Origin: Laedolimicola sp934402125
Lineage (GTDB): Bacteria > Bacillota > Clostridia > Lachnospirales > Lachnospiraceae
Length of the DNA stretch: 46,780 nucleotides
Assembly (NCBI RefSeq): GCF_052065835.1
Contig: NZ_JBQHTG010000006.1
Coordinates: forward strand, 1 to 46,780
Reading direction: 5' to 3'
In this document: positions 1 through 7,642 of the stretch, in pieces
Layout of the letters: the number at the start of each line of letters is the position of its first letter
How positions within the stretch are numbered: the stretch's first letter is position 1
Position numbers and translations under genes: made by a program
The notes under the pieces: model-generated
The model's database searches: none
Seen by the model: the letters and a program-made list of their open reading frames with translations, nothing else
What the model was told of the DNA's origin: nothing

Positions 1-1
1 C

Positions 2-202
2 TGCGCGAGAAACCACTTCATCATGGAGCCGACCGGCGGTATCGATCTGGATAACTTCCGTGAGATCATGGAAACTATCCTGAACGCAGGCGTGGAGAAG
101 GTAATTCCGCACGTATACTCCTCTATCATCGACAAAGCTACCGGCAACACCCGCATTGAGGATGTGAAGAAGCTGCTGGCTATCGTGAAAGAGCTGGTAT
201 AA
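2..202 (+). CDS. C-terminal part of a KDPG-type aldolase (KDGP aldolase family, DgaF-like)
   Basis: An open frame enters from the left edge and ends at a TAA at 200-202, giving 66 residues without a start codon in the window. The piece contains NHFIMEPTGGIDLDNF followed by a helix-rich tail (VKKLLAIVKELV). This resembles my memory of the C-terminus of the KDGP aldolase family (DgaF and relatives), which splits 2-keto-3-deoxy-6-phosphogluconate into pyruvate and glyceraldehyde-3-phosphate. The upstream part is outside the window, so active-site residues and operon partners cannot be seen. Family assignment is from memory and moderately sure; the reading frame itself is clear. Confidence 0.6.
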   Translation, partial: CARNHFIMEPTGGIDLDNFREIMETILNAGVEKVIPHVYSSIIDKATGNTRIEDVKKLLAIVKELV

Positions 203-225
203 GTTCAGAAACAAGTTTTAAATAT

Positions 226-755
226 CAATTGAGTAGGAAGCGGTGACTAGCCGCCGTCTCTCTCACCATCGTGCGTACCGTTCGGTACACGGCGGTTTCA
301 ATAATTGACGTGCATGGACTGATAAGCTATCGCTAAATCATAGTAGCCCTAACTTATCAGTCTTTCTTTACTTAGTGCGGGAGTTTACCACTTTGTTTCC
401 AGCATTAAACCCGTATCCTTTAAACCACTTGTACCCAGAGGGTATGATATGTCCATGCGTTTTTTCCTTTCTGTCTCGCTTGATTCGTGCACCCTTTACC
501 CGATTAGTTACGACAGATGTTTTGTCGTTTCTGTAATACGAGACATACTCAAACTTATTTAATGAGACCTCTTTCTCTCCATATATCCGCCACATTTACT
601 CTGCTGCTACAAATGTGATAGTTATTAGACTTCATTTGCTTACAGCTTCCTTCAGATTCCACCTCGCAATGGACACCCTTACTGTTCGACTATACACTTC
701 CCACTATCTGGGCGTGTTCGGGACTTTCTCCCGTTAAAGCATGCCTATGGCGCGC
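226..755 (-). mobile_element. ORF-less (degenerate or minimal) group II intron
   Basis: Read on the minus strand, the element starts GCGCGCCATAGGCATG at 755, close to the group II consensus GUGYG. It continues with intron domain I-like sequence including GTGTATAGTCGAACAGTAA and GCGAGGTGGAATCTGAAGG (about 705-640). Near 300-262 is a domain V-like hairpin (CCGCCGTGTACC / GGTACGCAC), followed by a domain VI-like arm ending TCCTACTC near 231. A 12-bp stem at about 316-360 stands where the reverse transcriptase ORF would be. Only about 530 nt long, it cannot encode a maturase, so mobility or splicing would need help in trans. The 5' G-C change and an altered domain V arm suggest decay. Exact ends are estimates. 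Confidence 0.72.
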
Positions 756-766
756 AAGCTAAAAAA

Positions 767-802
767 GAGGATGCTGTCATCGTTCTGAATCGCAGCATCC
801 TC
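767..802. terminator. Bidirectional rho-independent terminator
   Basis: Inverted repeat GAGGATGCTG (767-776) and CAGCATCCTC (793-802), with A6 on the left and T-rich sequence on the right, so it can work in both directions. On the minus strand it ends the Tad operon. The group II intron begins about 11 nt beyond its U-tract. Confidence 0.8.
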
Positions 803-866
803 ATTCTTTTATCTTCTCTGTTCTTTTCTCTTTTGTATACTTCATGTGTTCTTGTTCCACGCCTTC

Positions 867-1052
867 CTACAGCGTCAGCTCCTCCAGATTCATTCCCACT
901 GAATTTAGCTTCGCCGCTGTAGCTCTGATTTGATAATCCAGCTCTTCATTGACCGTATCGCCGTTGGCTTTTTTGATACGCTGTAAATTTGCGTACTGAT
1001 CAATCAGGATCATCAGCAATTCTTTGTCCTGCATTTCTTCCACTCTTGCCAC
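867..1052 (-). CDS. Small conserved-looking protein at the end of the Tad operon
   Basis: A 61-residue, mostly helical, charged protein without membrane segment or signal peptide. The first possible start is GTG at 1052, with AAAGG only a few bases upstream; an ATG at 1034 is an alternative start. It lies 53 nt downstream of the FHA gene on the same strand and just before the terminator at 767-802, so it is probably the last gene of the Tad transcript. I do not recognise a family, and no function can be given. Confidence 0.5.
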   Translation of the reverse strand: MARVEEMQDKELLMILIDQYANLQRIKKANGDTVNEELDYQIRATAAKLNSVGMNLEELTL

Positions 1053-1105
1053 CGCCTTTCTGTATCACCAGTATAGCGGATCCATATTCTGTTTACAAGC
1101 TTCTT

Positions 1106-2152
1106 TTACCCTTCCACCACATACCGGACGTCCGCAAATCCCACCGAATCGCCGGGCCGCAGGCGGGCTTTTTCATTGACGCCCAGGCGGCCGCCGTTTA
1201 AGAAGGTTCCATTGGTGGAATTGAGATCCGTCAGGTAATAACAGTCCTCCTCCCGAGAGATTCTGGCATGAATCCGGGAGATTCCCCTAGCTTTCAGCCA
1301 GCCGTCTACCGCATCCTTCTTTTTACCAATCAGGAAGCTTTCCTTCTGAATCCGCAGATCCGGATATGCCGCGCTCTCGCTCCGCAGAAAAAGTCCCGGT
1401 TCCCTAAGACCGGCCAGACAGGCGGTGCCACCAGAGGTGCTGTCCACCCACTCCGGGAAATGCTCCGCCAACCTACTTCCCGGCTGATTTTCCCGGCAGT
1501 AGACGGTTCCCCCGCTACCCTGCTTCGCAGTCTCCCCATAATGCGCCTCCTGCTTTCTTTTTTCCTGTTCCTCCGCTCCCTGATTTTCACGCTGCCCTTC
1601 CGCTTCTTTTTCTGCGGTTCCTGCTTTCCACTCTTCCAGAAGTTTTTGGACAGAAGGATTCTCCTCTCCCGCCATCCGGTAAAATTCATAGCCCAGGGTC
1701 ACCGCCCCGGAATCCTGCCGTTCCAGATGATCCAGCAGATATTCTGCCAGTCCTAACAGCCCTCCGCCTGACTCCTGCGTTTCAAAGGGATAAAAACAAA
1801 TCCAAACTTTCCAGGTATCCGGATCCAGATAAAGATACTCCGGCTGCAGCAAAATCCGATCCGCATCCAGCAGATATTCCTCACAGATTGCAATCGCCTG
1901 TTCCAGTTCTTCCAGAAGCTTTCGCAACTCCGGAAGGCTGATCCGCTTCCTCTCCAACACCAGTCTCAAATTCTGCCGGGAGGTAATTTCATAATAAAGA
2001 AGAGCGTCTCTGTCTACTCTCGTCATCCGGCACTCCAGGAACCCCGGTATCCGGTTTTTCAGAAGCATCTGCACCTGATAATTTTCCTGATATTCCTTTT
2101 CCTCCAGAACCAGATAATTATGATCCAGCTCCCGTCTGTAGCTAACCTCCAT
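1106..2152 (-). CDS. DUF6382/FHA-domain protein of the Tad locus
   Basis: 348 residues. The N-terminal ~190 residues look like the DUF6382 module (start MEVSYRRELDHNYLVLEE), often found with FHA domains in Clostridia. A charged low-complexity linker (about 185-240) is followed by a C-terminal FHA domain (about 268-346) with the core motifs ISRIHARI and LNSTNGTFLNG. The serine-arginine-histidine set expected for phosphothreonine binding is present. It follows the TadE-like gene by 44 nt, with AAAGGTG as ribosome binding site. No kinase or phosphatase is seen in the operon. A role in reading phosphorylation to control pilus assembly is inference. Confidence 0.82.
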   Translation of the reverse strand: MEVSYRRELDHNYLVLEEKEYQENYQVQMLLKNRIPGFLECRMTRVDRDALLYYEITSRQNLRLVLERKRISLPELRKLLEELEQAIAICEEYLLDADRILLQPEYLYLDPDTWKVWICFYPFETQESGGGLLGLAEYLLDHLERQDSGAVTLGYEFYRMAGEENPSVQKLLEEWKAGTAEKEAEGQRENQGAEEQEKRKQEAHYGETAKQGSGGTVYCRENQPGSRLAEHFPEWVDSTSGGTACLAGLREPGLFLRSESAAYPDLRIQKESFLIGKKKDAVDGWLKARGISRIHARISREEDCYYLTDLNSTNGTFLNGGRLGVNEKARLRPGDSVGFADVRYVVEG

Positions 2153-2196
2153 CTCTCTACACCTTTCCTGCCGACTACCGGTTTCGTATCCGCCCG

Positions 2197-2613
2197 TTAC
2201 TCTGTCACTTCTTTTATGATCCTGCTTTTTCGAAGGGCACTCACCGGATTGTGCCGCTGTGCGCTTTCCTGTTCCCTGGTCTCCAGCCCTCCCAGAAGCG
2301 GCGTGTGGCCCGTGTAGCGCACCGTCACCTTGTCTCTGGTAACCTCCGCGGAAGCCTCCGTCAACCGCAGCAGATACAGCCGTCCCTCCGCAAGTCCTGC
2401 TGCCTCCGTCCTGATCCAGTTCTCCAGCTGCGCCTCTGTCTCATACTTTCTTGACGCGCCCTTTCCAGCCAGTTCTGCCGCGCAGGAAGCAAGCACGCTC
2501 CGGTCATGCCAGAACAGTCCCAGGCACAACATTACAAAAATAAGCAGAATCAAAAAGGGCATTATGAGCGAAGCCTCCACCGTAAAACTTCCCTTTTTCC
2601 ATCTCAAATCCAT
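2197..2613 (-). CDS. TadE-like minor pseudopilin
   Basis: About 138 residues when started at the ATG at 2613 (MDLRWKKGSFTVEASL). This start overlaps the stop of the prepilin peptidase gene by 10 nt, which suggests translational coupling. The N-terminus has the TadE pattern: a basic stretch, GSFTVEAS with the pilin-like glutamate, then one hydrophobic segment (about residues 16-38). The rest is a small extracytoplasmic domain. Longer upstream starts would run through the peptidase gene and are rejected. TadE-type proteins are thought to be minor subunits that help assemble Flp pili. Confidence 0.8.
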   Translation of the reverse strand: MDLRWKKGSFTVEASLIMPFLILLIFVMLCLGLFWHDRSVLASCAAELAGKGASRKYETEAQLENWIRTEAAGLAEGRLYLLRLTEASAEVTRDKVTVRYTGHTPLLGGLETREQESAQRHNPVSALRKSRIIKEVTE

Positions 2614-3026
2614 AAAACTATCCTCAGAAGCTGCGCCAGAAACAAAAAGGGAACAAAGGGAAACGTATCCTTCCCATGCGCTTTTCCGGACAACAGCCCA
2701 AGGCTCAGAACCCCGGCGCACAGGATCGAACCGGTCAACAGCAGCGCAAAATTTCCGGACACGCCCAGAAATACTCCGGTGGCACATAATAGCCAACCGT
2801 CTCCCAGTCCCACCGCTCCCTTCGTAAAAACAGCCAGGAACACCATACCTACGCCGACTCCCAGACCTCCCAGCAGCTCCCATGCCGTCAGTTCATGAAA
2901 TCCGAAGTTCCACAAAAGTCCCAGGACGAATGACAGGAAAACACTCGGAAGCCAGACCTCCCTTAGCTTCCAGTCCCATACGCTGTTTAGCAACAACAGA
3001 ACTGCCACATAATATTCCTTCCACAT
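2604..3026 (-). CDS. A24-family prepilin peptidase (TadV/CpaA-like)
   Basis: 140 residues, almost entirely hydrophobic with four to five membrane segments. It carries the aspartyl protease signatures of the family: an aspartate in an N-terminal VWDWKLREVWLP segment (D18) and the GxGD-type motif GLGDGW. The size matches short prepilin peptidases lacking the methylase domain. It should cut the leader of the Flp pilin and TadE-like proteins encoded in the same operon. Start ATG at 3026 has GGAGG upstream, inside the end of the previous gene. This is the only prepilin peptidase in the window. Confidence 0.85.
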   Translation of the reverse strand: MWKEYYVAVLLLLNSVWDWKLREVWLPSVFLSFVLGLLWNFGFHELTAWELLGGLGVGVGMVFLAVFTKGAVGLGDGWLLCATGVFLGVSGNFALLLTGSILCAGVLSLGLLSGKAHGKDTFPFVPFLFLAQLLRIVLWI

Positions 3027-3029
3027 CCT

Positions 3030-3956
3030 TCAACCTCCACATACCGAGCAGGGTGGTAATACTGTCTCAGACAAGGGTACCGTATGAATTCCGCGAATCA
3101 GGGCAGAACAGTTCAGGCTCTGATGATACCGCGTTCCGTCATCTGTGAGAAATACCCGGTCCGCTCCCTCTTTCCAGCATTTCTCACAGGGATAATATTT
3201 ACCGCCGGAATGATTTCTCAGGCTGTCCACCCGGGAAAGCTCCTTTTGATGAATCGATAACTTTAGATAACGGCAGCCTAAATCCCGATGATAAACGGTA
3301 CCATAATCCGTCACATAGACCAACTCCGCTTTTTCCGAATTTCCGGAATCTTCCCTGCCTCCAAACCCTGTCCAGCCCCGGACCACCCGTTTCTGTCGGA
3401 TAGAAACTGGGTGAAACCAGGTAAACCCTGGCGGGAATAGCGCTTGTCCGGAAGCCTGCAGTGTAATCAGGGATTTATCTCTGTCCCAGCTGCTTCCCAG
3501 CGCGGAGATTCCATCGGTTCCGTCCCGAAGAACCGCTGTGGCAGCCCTTCCGTCCAAATATTCCTTAAGTTCCTGCTTTTCATATAGTATAACCGCCGCA
3601 GAAGATCCGATACTTCCCGTCGTGTCCGAATATACAGCCAGCTCCGCCAGCTGCTTTCCTGTATCCGTCAGGCTTCTTCCTATCTCCGTTTTTAACTGTA
3701 CCATCACCAGCAGGTACAGAAAGGCAGTTACAACCAGCAAAAAGAACGGAAAGACCAATGCCGCCTCTACAGTCATGCTTCCCTTTTTTCCAGGGGCCCA
3801 CCGTGATGTTCTCCCGCTGTCAGGGCAAGAAACAGATTGGTCGAAATCTTTGAGATCGGCAGTCCTGCCGCCATTCACTGCCTGGAGAGCTTTGAATTTT
3901 TTCAGACATGCCTCTGTACGGGAAAACATCACGGTACACCCCTTTTTACCATTCAT
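3030..3956 (-). CDS. TadE-like protein with two tandem H-C-CxxC modules
   Basis: 308 residues from ATG 3956; ATG 3929 is a better start by its GGGG ribosome binding site, while 3956 overlaps the upstream gene by 11 nt. A pilin-like segment KKGSMTVEAALVFPF precedes one transmembrane helix (about 65-88). The C-terminal ~110 residues hold two similar modules: VYVTDYGTVYHRDLGCRYL...PCEKC and VFLTDDGTRYHQSLNCSAL...PCSVC. Each has a histidine, a cysteine and a CxxC, as expected for a small metal site (similar tails occur on many Firmicutes surface proteins). The role is probably that of a pseudopilin with an exported, possibly zinc-binding, head. Confidence 0.75.
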   Translation of the reverse strand: MNGKKGCTVMFSRTEACLKKFKALQAVNGGRTADLKDFDQSVSCPDSGRTSRWAPGKKGSMTVEAALVFPFFLLVVTAFLYLLVMVQLKTEIGRSLTDTGKQLAELAVYSDTTGSIGSSAAVILYEKQELKEYLDGRAATAVLRDGTDGISALGSSWDRDKSLITLQASGQALFPPGFTWFHPVSIRQKRVVRGWTGFGGREDSGNSEKAELVYVTDYGTVYHRDLGCRYLKLSIHQKELSRVDSLRNHSGGKYYPCEKCWKEGADRVFLTDDGTRYHQSLNCSALIRGIHTVPLSETVLPPCSVCGG

Positions 3957-5334
3957 AGCAGAATTGCCGCTCTGCCGGATACTCCTGCCCGTTTTCGCAG
4001 ATTACACGAATCCGGAACGCATCCACACACTGATCCAGATAAAACCGTCTGCCGGATACTTCCTGAATCACTCCTTCCACTGCATCCAGGCTCCGCATGA
4101 TCCTTTTTTCCCGTCCGGTCAGAATCAGAAGAATACCCAGATACTCCGGATACCTCAGCCCATCCGGATCCCCCTCCCCGTCTGCTTCTGACAGATTGGA
4201 GAGATCCATTATCCCACTTAAAGACGTTCTCCAGGTCGCTGCATCCTTCCGGAAGGCCACACGCTTTCCGCCAAGCAGCAGCCGTACGTCCTGCACACTC
4301 TCCGCATAAGCCCAGGTCAACAGCAGCACCTGCTTGACGGCCTCCACAAGCCCCGGAATCAATGTGACTCCCACCAGCGAAGCTGCCAGGGCTGTACACT
4401 CCGCTGTTTTTCCGGGATCTGATAAAATATAGGCGTAATTTATTCCCTCGCGAATAACCAGCAGCCGCCCACAGACCGTCTCTAGGTTAGCAATATCCGT
4501 CTCCTTCCCGGCTATCATATATTCCAGCTGGTAATTGAGCCATGGCCCGCTTTCCTTTTCCCCGCTTAAGAACTCCGAAGCGTCGCTGAAATGCTCCAGA
4601 AGATAGGCCAGAAACCAGGCGTCATGGAGCGCTCCCGGCACATTTCTGCCTCTTGCTCCCACTCCCTCCAGAAGGCTCCGTCCGGAGGGACTTTCCTGCA
4701 GATCGACCCGTTTTCCGGAAACCGCTCCCGGATCCGGAAGCACCAGATTCAGGATGCTTCCCTTCTTCAGCTGCTCCATCTGTTCCGCCGGATTGGGCGT
4801 CCCCTCTTCTTCCTCTTCCTCTCTGCGTTTCCGGAGTTCCTCCAGATTTCCTTTTTCTCGTTCCTCCGCCTCCCGGTAGTCTTCTCCCTTTTCAGAAGCT
4901 GTCTGCCCATACCCGGCATATTCTTTCAACCGTTCCAACACCCCTGCTCCACTCTCTGCCCTCATGACCGACACTGCCTGCTCATAGTAGGCTATGCCCT
5001 GCTCATCTGTCGCTCTTGCGTAATCCCAGGTTTCCAGAGCCTTCACGCTTCCGGGCTTCAGGTTCAGATTCAGGAACTCCTCTGCTCTCTGATTCAGATA
5101 TTCCCTCTTCTCTGCGCCTCCGCCATAACCCAGATCCAGATAGAAAAGCCCATAACGCTCCAGCAGTTCTCTATGATACTCCGAAAGCACCGAATACTCA
5201 CAAAGCTCCAGGGCTTCCTCCATCTGGCTGCGGAAAAGAGCATTGCCTGCCGACTGAAATAAGGCCTCAAAGAAAAACAGCACCACAGAAAGCAGCAGAC
5301 TTAAAAAAACCGTAATTTCTCCCCGTCTTTGCAT
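3946..5334 (-). CDS. DUF5702 protein (TadG-like, Tad locus)
   Basis: 462 residues. The start MQRRGEITVFLSLLLSVVLFFFEAL is a short TadG/TadE-type anchor with E6 before one membrane helix. The long extracytoplasmic part contains a glutamate/arginine-rich coiled-coil-like stretch (about 140-180). The overall form agrees with DUF5702 proteins that accompany Clostridial Tad operons. It sits between the Flp pilin and the CxxC TadE-like gene, overlapping the latter. It is probably a structural or assembly component outside the membrane; the biochemical function is unknown. Confidence 0.72.
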   Translation of the reverse strand: MQRRGEITVFLSLLLSVVLFFFEALFQSAGNALFRSQMEEALELCEYSVLSEYHRELLERYGLFYLDLGYGGGAEKREYLNQRAEEFLNLNLKPGSVKALETWDYARATDEQGIAYYEQAVSVMRAESGAGVLERLKEYAGYGQTASEKGEDYREAEEREKGNLEELRKRREEEEEEGTPNPAEQMEQLKKGSILNLVLPDPGAVSGKRVDLQESPSGRSLLEGVGARGRNVPGALHDAWFLAYLLEHFSDASEFLSGEKESGPWLNYQLEYMIAGKETDIANLETVCGRLLVIREGINYAYILSDPGKTAECTALAASLVGVTLIPGLVEAVKQVLLLTWAYAESVQDVRLLLGGKRVAFRKDAATWRTSLSGIMDLSNLSEADGEGDPDGLRYPEYLGILLILTGREKRIMRSLDAVEGVIQEVSGRRFYLDQCVDAFRIRVICENGQEYPAERQFCYEW

Positions 5335-5343
5335 CCCTGCTTC

Positions 5344-5532
5344 TTATACCAGCCGGCTCTGGCTTGTAATTTTATCAAAAATCTCATTCACCAGAGAGGT
5401 CAGCTTGCTCTTGAAAATCAACACCAGAGCAATCAGAACCACCAGAATCAGGATCATTTCCACGGTTCCGATTCCCTCCTCGTCCCTCCAGAGCTTCTTC
5501 CATAATCTGTTCCATCTCCTTAACAATTTCAT
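5344..5532 (-). CDS. Flp-type (class IVb) pilin subunit
   Basis: 62 residues: a basic leader (MKLLRRWNRLWKKLWRDEEG), then the cleavage/assembly motif EEGIGTVEM, then a hydrophobic helix (ILILVVLIALVLIF) and a short C-terminal tail. This is the layout of Flp1-like pilins, with cleavage after the glycine before IGTVE and glutamate five residues into the mature chain. GAAGGAGG precedes ATG 5532. It should be the major fibre subunit of this Tad system, processed by the A24 peptidase at 2604-3026. Confidence 0.85.
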   Translation of the reverse strand: MKLLRRWNRLWKKLWRDEEGIGTVEMILILVVLIALVLIFKSKLTSLVNEIFDKITSQSRLV

Positions 5533-5545
5533 CTGTTTCCTCCTT

Positions 5546-6901
5546 CTATACCTGCATGGACATCCCGGCCGGGATCAGCACCAACAGCATTACCACCGCC
5601 AGCGTCAGCACCATTGGGAACAACAGCCTCGTAGCTGCCTTCTCTCCCTGTTCCCGGGCCAGCTCCTTTCTCTGCTCAAAGGCCTCCGTTACCTCGGCCC
5701 GCAAAAGCGCGCTCAGACCCTTGTTCCCCTTTTTTAAATTCTGTTCCAGCAGGACGGCCAGCTTCAGATAACAGGGCAGACGGCACCGTAGTCCAAAGTT
5801 TTCGTAAGCCCGTCCCTCTGAAACGCCGTTCTGCAGCTCCCGGCAGGTCAACAACATTTCCTCATAGACATAGCGGCGCTTCCCACCTGCTTTCCGCTTC
5901 CGTTCGTAATCCTGCGCCATGGTTTCCCAGGCCGTCCGCACTGCGCTTCCCGCTCCCATCAACAGCATCAGCTTACTTACCATCTGCGCATAATCCCGCC
6001 GCAGCTCCCATTCCCGCTCCTGCACCTGCTTTTTCAATTCCTGATCTCCGGCCATATATACCAGGATCAGGCAGAGTCCTGTCAGAACCGGGAAAAAAAT
6101 CACGGTGGAATTCTTTTTTTCCTTCCAGCTTAAGGAAATTCCTTCCACTGCCTTCGGCAGTTCCTCCCGTTCTGACAGGCGGCTTTGCACCCGCAGGCTC
6201 TCCATTGCTTCCGCTAAAGCCTTCCTCCACTGCTCCTCAGGGCTTTGAAGCTCCGGAAGCACCCGGACGGCAGCCTCATAGACCCTTTCCTGGCCTTCAC
6301 ACCGAAGACGCCCCCGGATTCCCACAATCGTGCCATCCTCTGTTACCTTTTCCTTTCGGATGCTGCCGTCCAGATTCAGCACCTCATAGGAATCCAGTTC
6401 CCAGTCTACGGTAATGGGCGTCCCTTCAATCTCCCGGATCAGCCTCAGATCGGTCCGTACCTCCTCCAGGGAGGAATTTTTTCCGAGGATATAGCTTTCC
6501 ATTCTCCCAGTTTCTTCCGAAAGCAGTTTTTTTATCTGTTCCGGTGTCATTCCCTGGGGCTCTATCTCCACCGTGATCGCTTCCTTTTCCTTGCCTGAAT
6601 CCGGCTCCGGAATCGCCCAGAGCTCCTGTGTATACGCCCTGTCCCTTCGCGGCAGAAAATATCCGTTTTCCGGAAGACTGTTTCCACATTCGCGGAGCGC
6701 CATGCCAGCTGTCAGAAGCAGTCCGGCCAATGTCACCTGTACCAGCGTCTTCAGTTTCTTCCTGTAGAAGAGCTCCAGCGTTTCTTCCACATTCTGATCC
6801 GCGCCCAGAATCCGCAGATTTTCTGCCACAGTCTCCCGGCCCGGATATCCCTTTTCTCCCAGGTTTAACAGACGCCGGTTGATTTTCTGTAAAAGCTTCA
6901 C
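5546..6901 (-). CDS. TadC-like platform protein with a large extracytoplasmic insertion
   Basis: 451 residues, longer than the roughly 300 usual for TadC. A first membrane helix lies at about 55-72. About 190 residues outside the membrane follow (74-264), then a second helix (about 267-285), a type II secretion F-like cytoplasmic domain (about 290-420) and a final helix (426-448). The GTG start at 6901 lies 1 nt beyond the TadB stop. With TadB it should form the inner-membrane platform driven by TadA. The extra domain sits where it could contact the pilus base; this is inference from topology. Confidence 0.75.
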   Translation of the reverse strand: MKLLQKINRRLLNLGEKGYPGRETVAENLRILGADQNVEETLELFYRKKLKTLVQVTLAGLLLTAGMALRECGNSLPENGYFLPRRDRAYTQELWAIPEPDSGKEKEAITVEIEPQGMTPEQIKKLLSEETGRMESYILGKNSSLEEVRTDLRLIREIEGTPITVDWELDSYEVLNLDGSIRKEKVTEDGTIVGIRGRLRCEGQERVYEAAVRVLPELQSPEEQWRKALAEAMESLRVQSRLSEREELPKAVEGISLSWKEKKNSTVIFFPVLTGLCLILVYMAGDQELKKQVQEREWELRRDYAQMVSKLMLLMGAGSAVRTAWETMAQDYERKRKAGGKRRYVYEEMLLTCRELQNGVSEGRAYENFGLRCRLPCYLKLAVLLEQNLKKGNKGLSALLRAEVTEAFEQRKELAREQGEKAATRLLFPMVLTLAVVMLLVLIPAGMSMQV

Positions 6902-6902
6902 C

Positions 6903-7640
6903 TTACACCTCGATTTCCAACATACGCCTTCCCAGATACCAGGCAGCCAGATACAGGATAAGACAGCCCGTCATCACACACACACCCACTGCATTGCCAT
7001 AGACCGGATTCATAAAACCCGGACAGCCTGTCCGCAGATACAGCACAATGACAAACGGAATCCCGTTCATAATCCGCTGCTCATAACGGCGGGAAGCCAG
7101 TGTTCCCTCAATTGTCCGCTCCGTCTCCACGGTCTGGGCAATGGTCCGAGCCGTATCCTCCAAAATTCCAATCAGATCCCCGCCGCTTCGCTTTCCCACT
7201 GCAAAGATTTCCGCAAAGGTCTCTACCTCCGAAAGGCCGCTCCGCGCCGCAAAATCTCCGATAGCCGACTCCAGAGTCTGATTGGAATCCAGCCGTCTCT
7301 GCATAGCTGCCAGCTCCTGTACCATATCCGCATTCTCTGCATACAGCATTCTCAGATCCTTTGCGGCTTCCCGCACCGCGTTTTCCACCGAATATCCTGC
7401 AGCCAGGGCGGCGGCCATTCCCTGTACTGCATCCTTGAACTGTCCCTTCAGGACGCTTTTCCGCTTCGCCAGAAGCGTCCTCCGTTTTTCCCGGAGATAC
7501 CAGAAGAAAACCGCCGGCCACAATACCAAAGCCCATAGAGAATTATAAAAACAAAACGCAATCACACCGGTGAGGAAAGCTGCTTCAAGACCGTACCGCA
7601 GATATTCCCTTCTGCTGAATCTAAAGATCCCATAATCCAC
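6903..7640 (-). CDS. TadB-like type II secretion F-domain protein
   Basis: 245 residues with two N-terminal hydrophobic segments (about 18-48), a cytoplasmic T2SSF domain (about 60-195, with ALAAGYSVENAVREAAKDL and GKRSGGDLIGILEDTA) and two C-terminal membrane segments. GTG start at 7640, directly after TadA. F-domain proteins couple the secretion ATPase to pilin polymerisation in the membrane. Order tadA-tadB-tadC is the standard one. Confidence 0.85.
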   Translation of the reverse strand: MDYGIFRFSRREYLRYGLEAAFLTGVIAFCFYNSLWALVLWPAVFFWYLREKRRTLLAKRKSVLKGQFKDAVQGMAAALAAGYSVENAVREAAKDLRMLYAENADMVQELAAMQRRLDSNQTLESAIGDFAARSGLSEVETFAEIFAVGKRSGGDLIGILEDTARTIAQTVETERTIEGTLASRRYEQRIMNGIPFVIVLYLRTGCPGFMNPVYGNAVGVCVMTGCLILYLAAWYLGRRMLEIEV

Positions 7641-7642
7641 GC

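Noticed and set aside
368..595. 75-residue minus-strand ORF
   Set aside because: It lies wholly inside the group II intron RNA region and shows no protein motif; it is probably chance.
2614..2883. N-terminal extension of the TadE-like protein at 2197-2613
   Set aside because: It runs through the prepilin peptidase gene in another frame; the pilin-like start at 2613 is much better.
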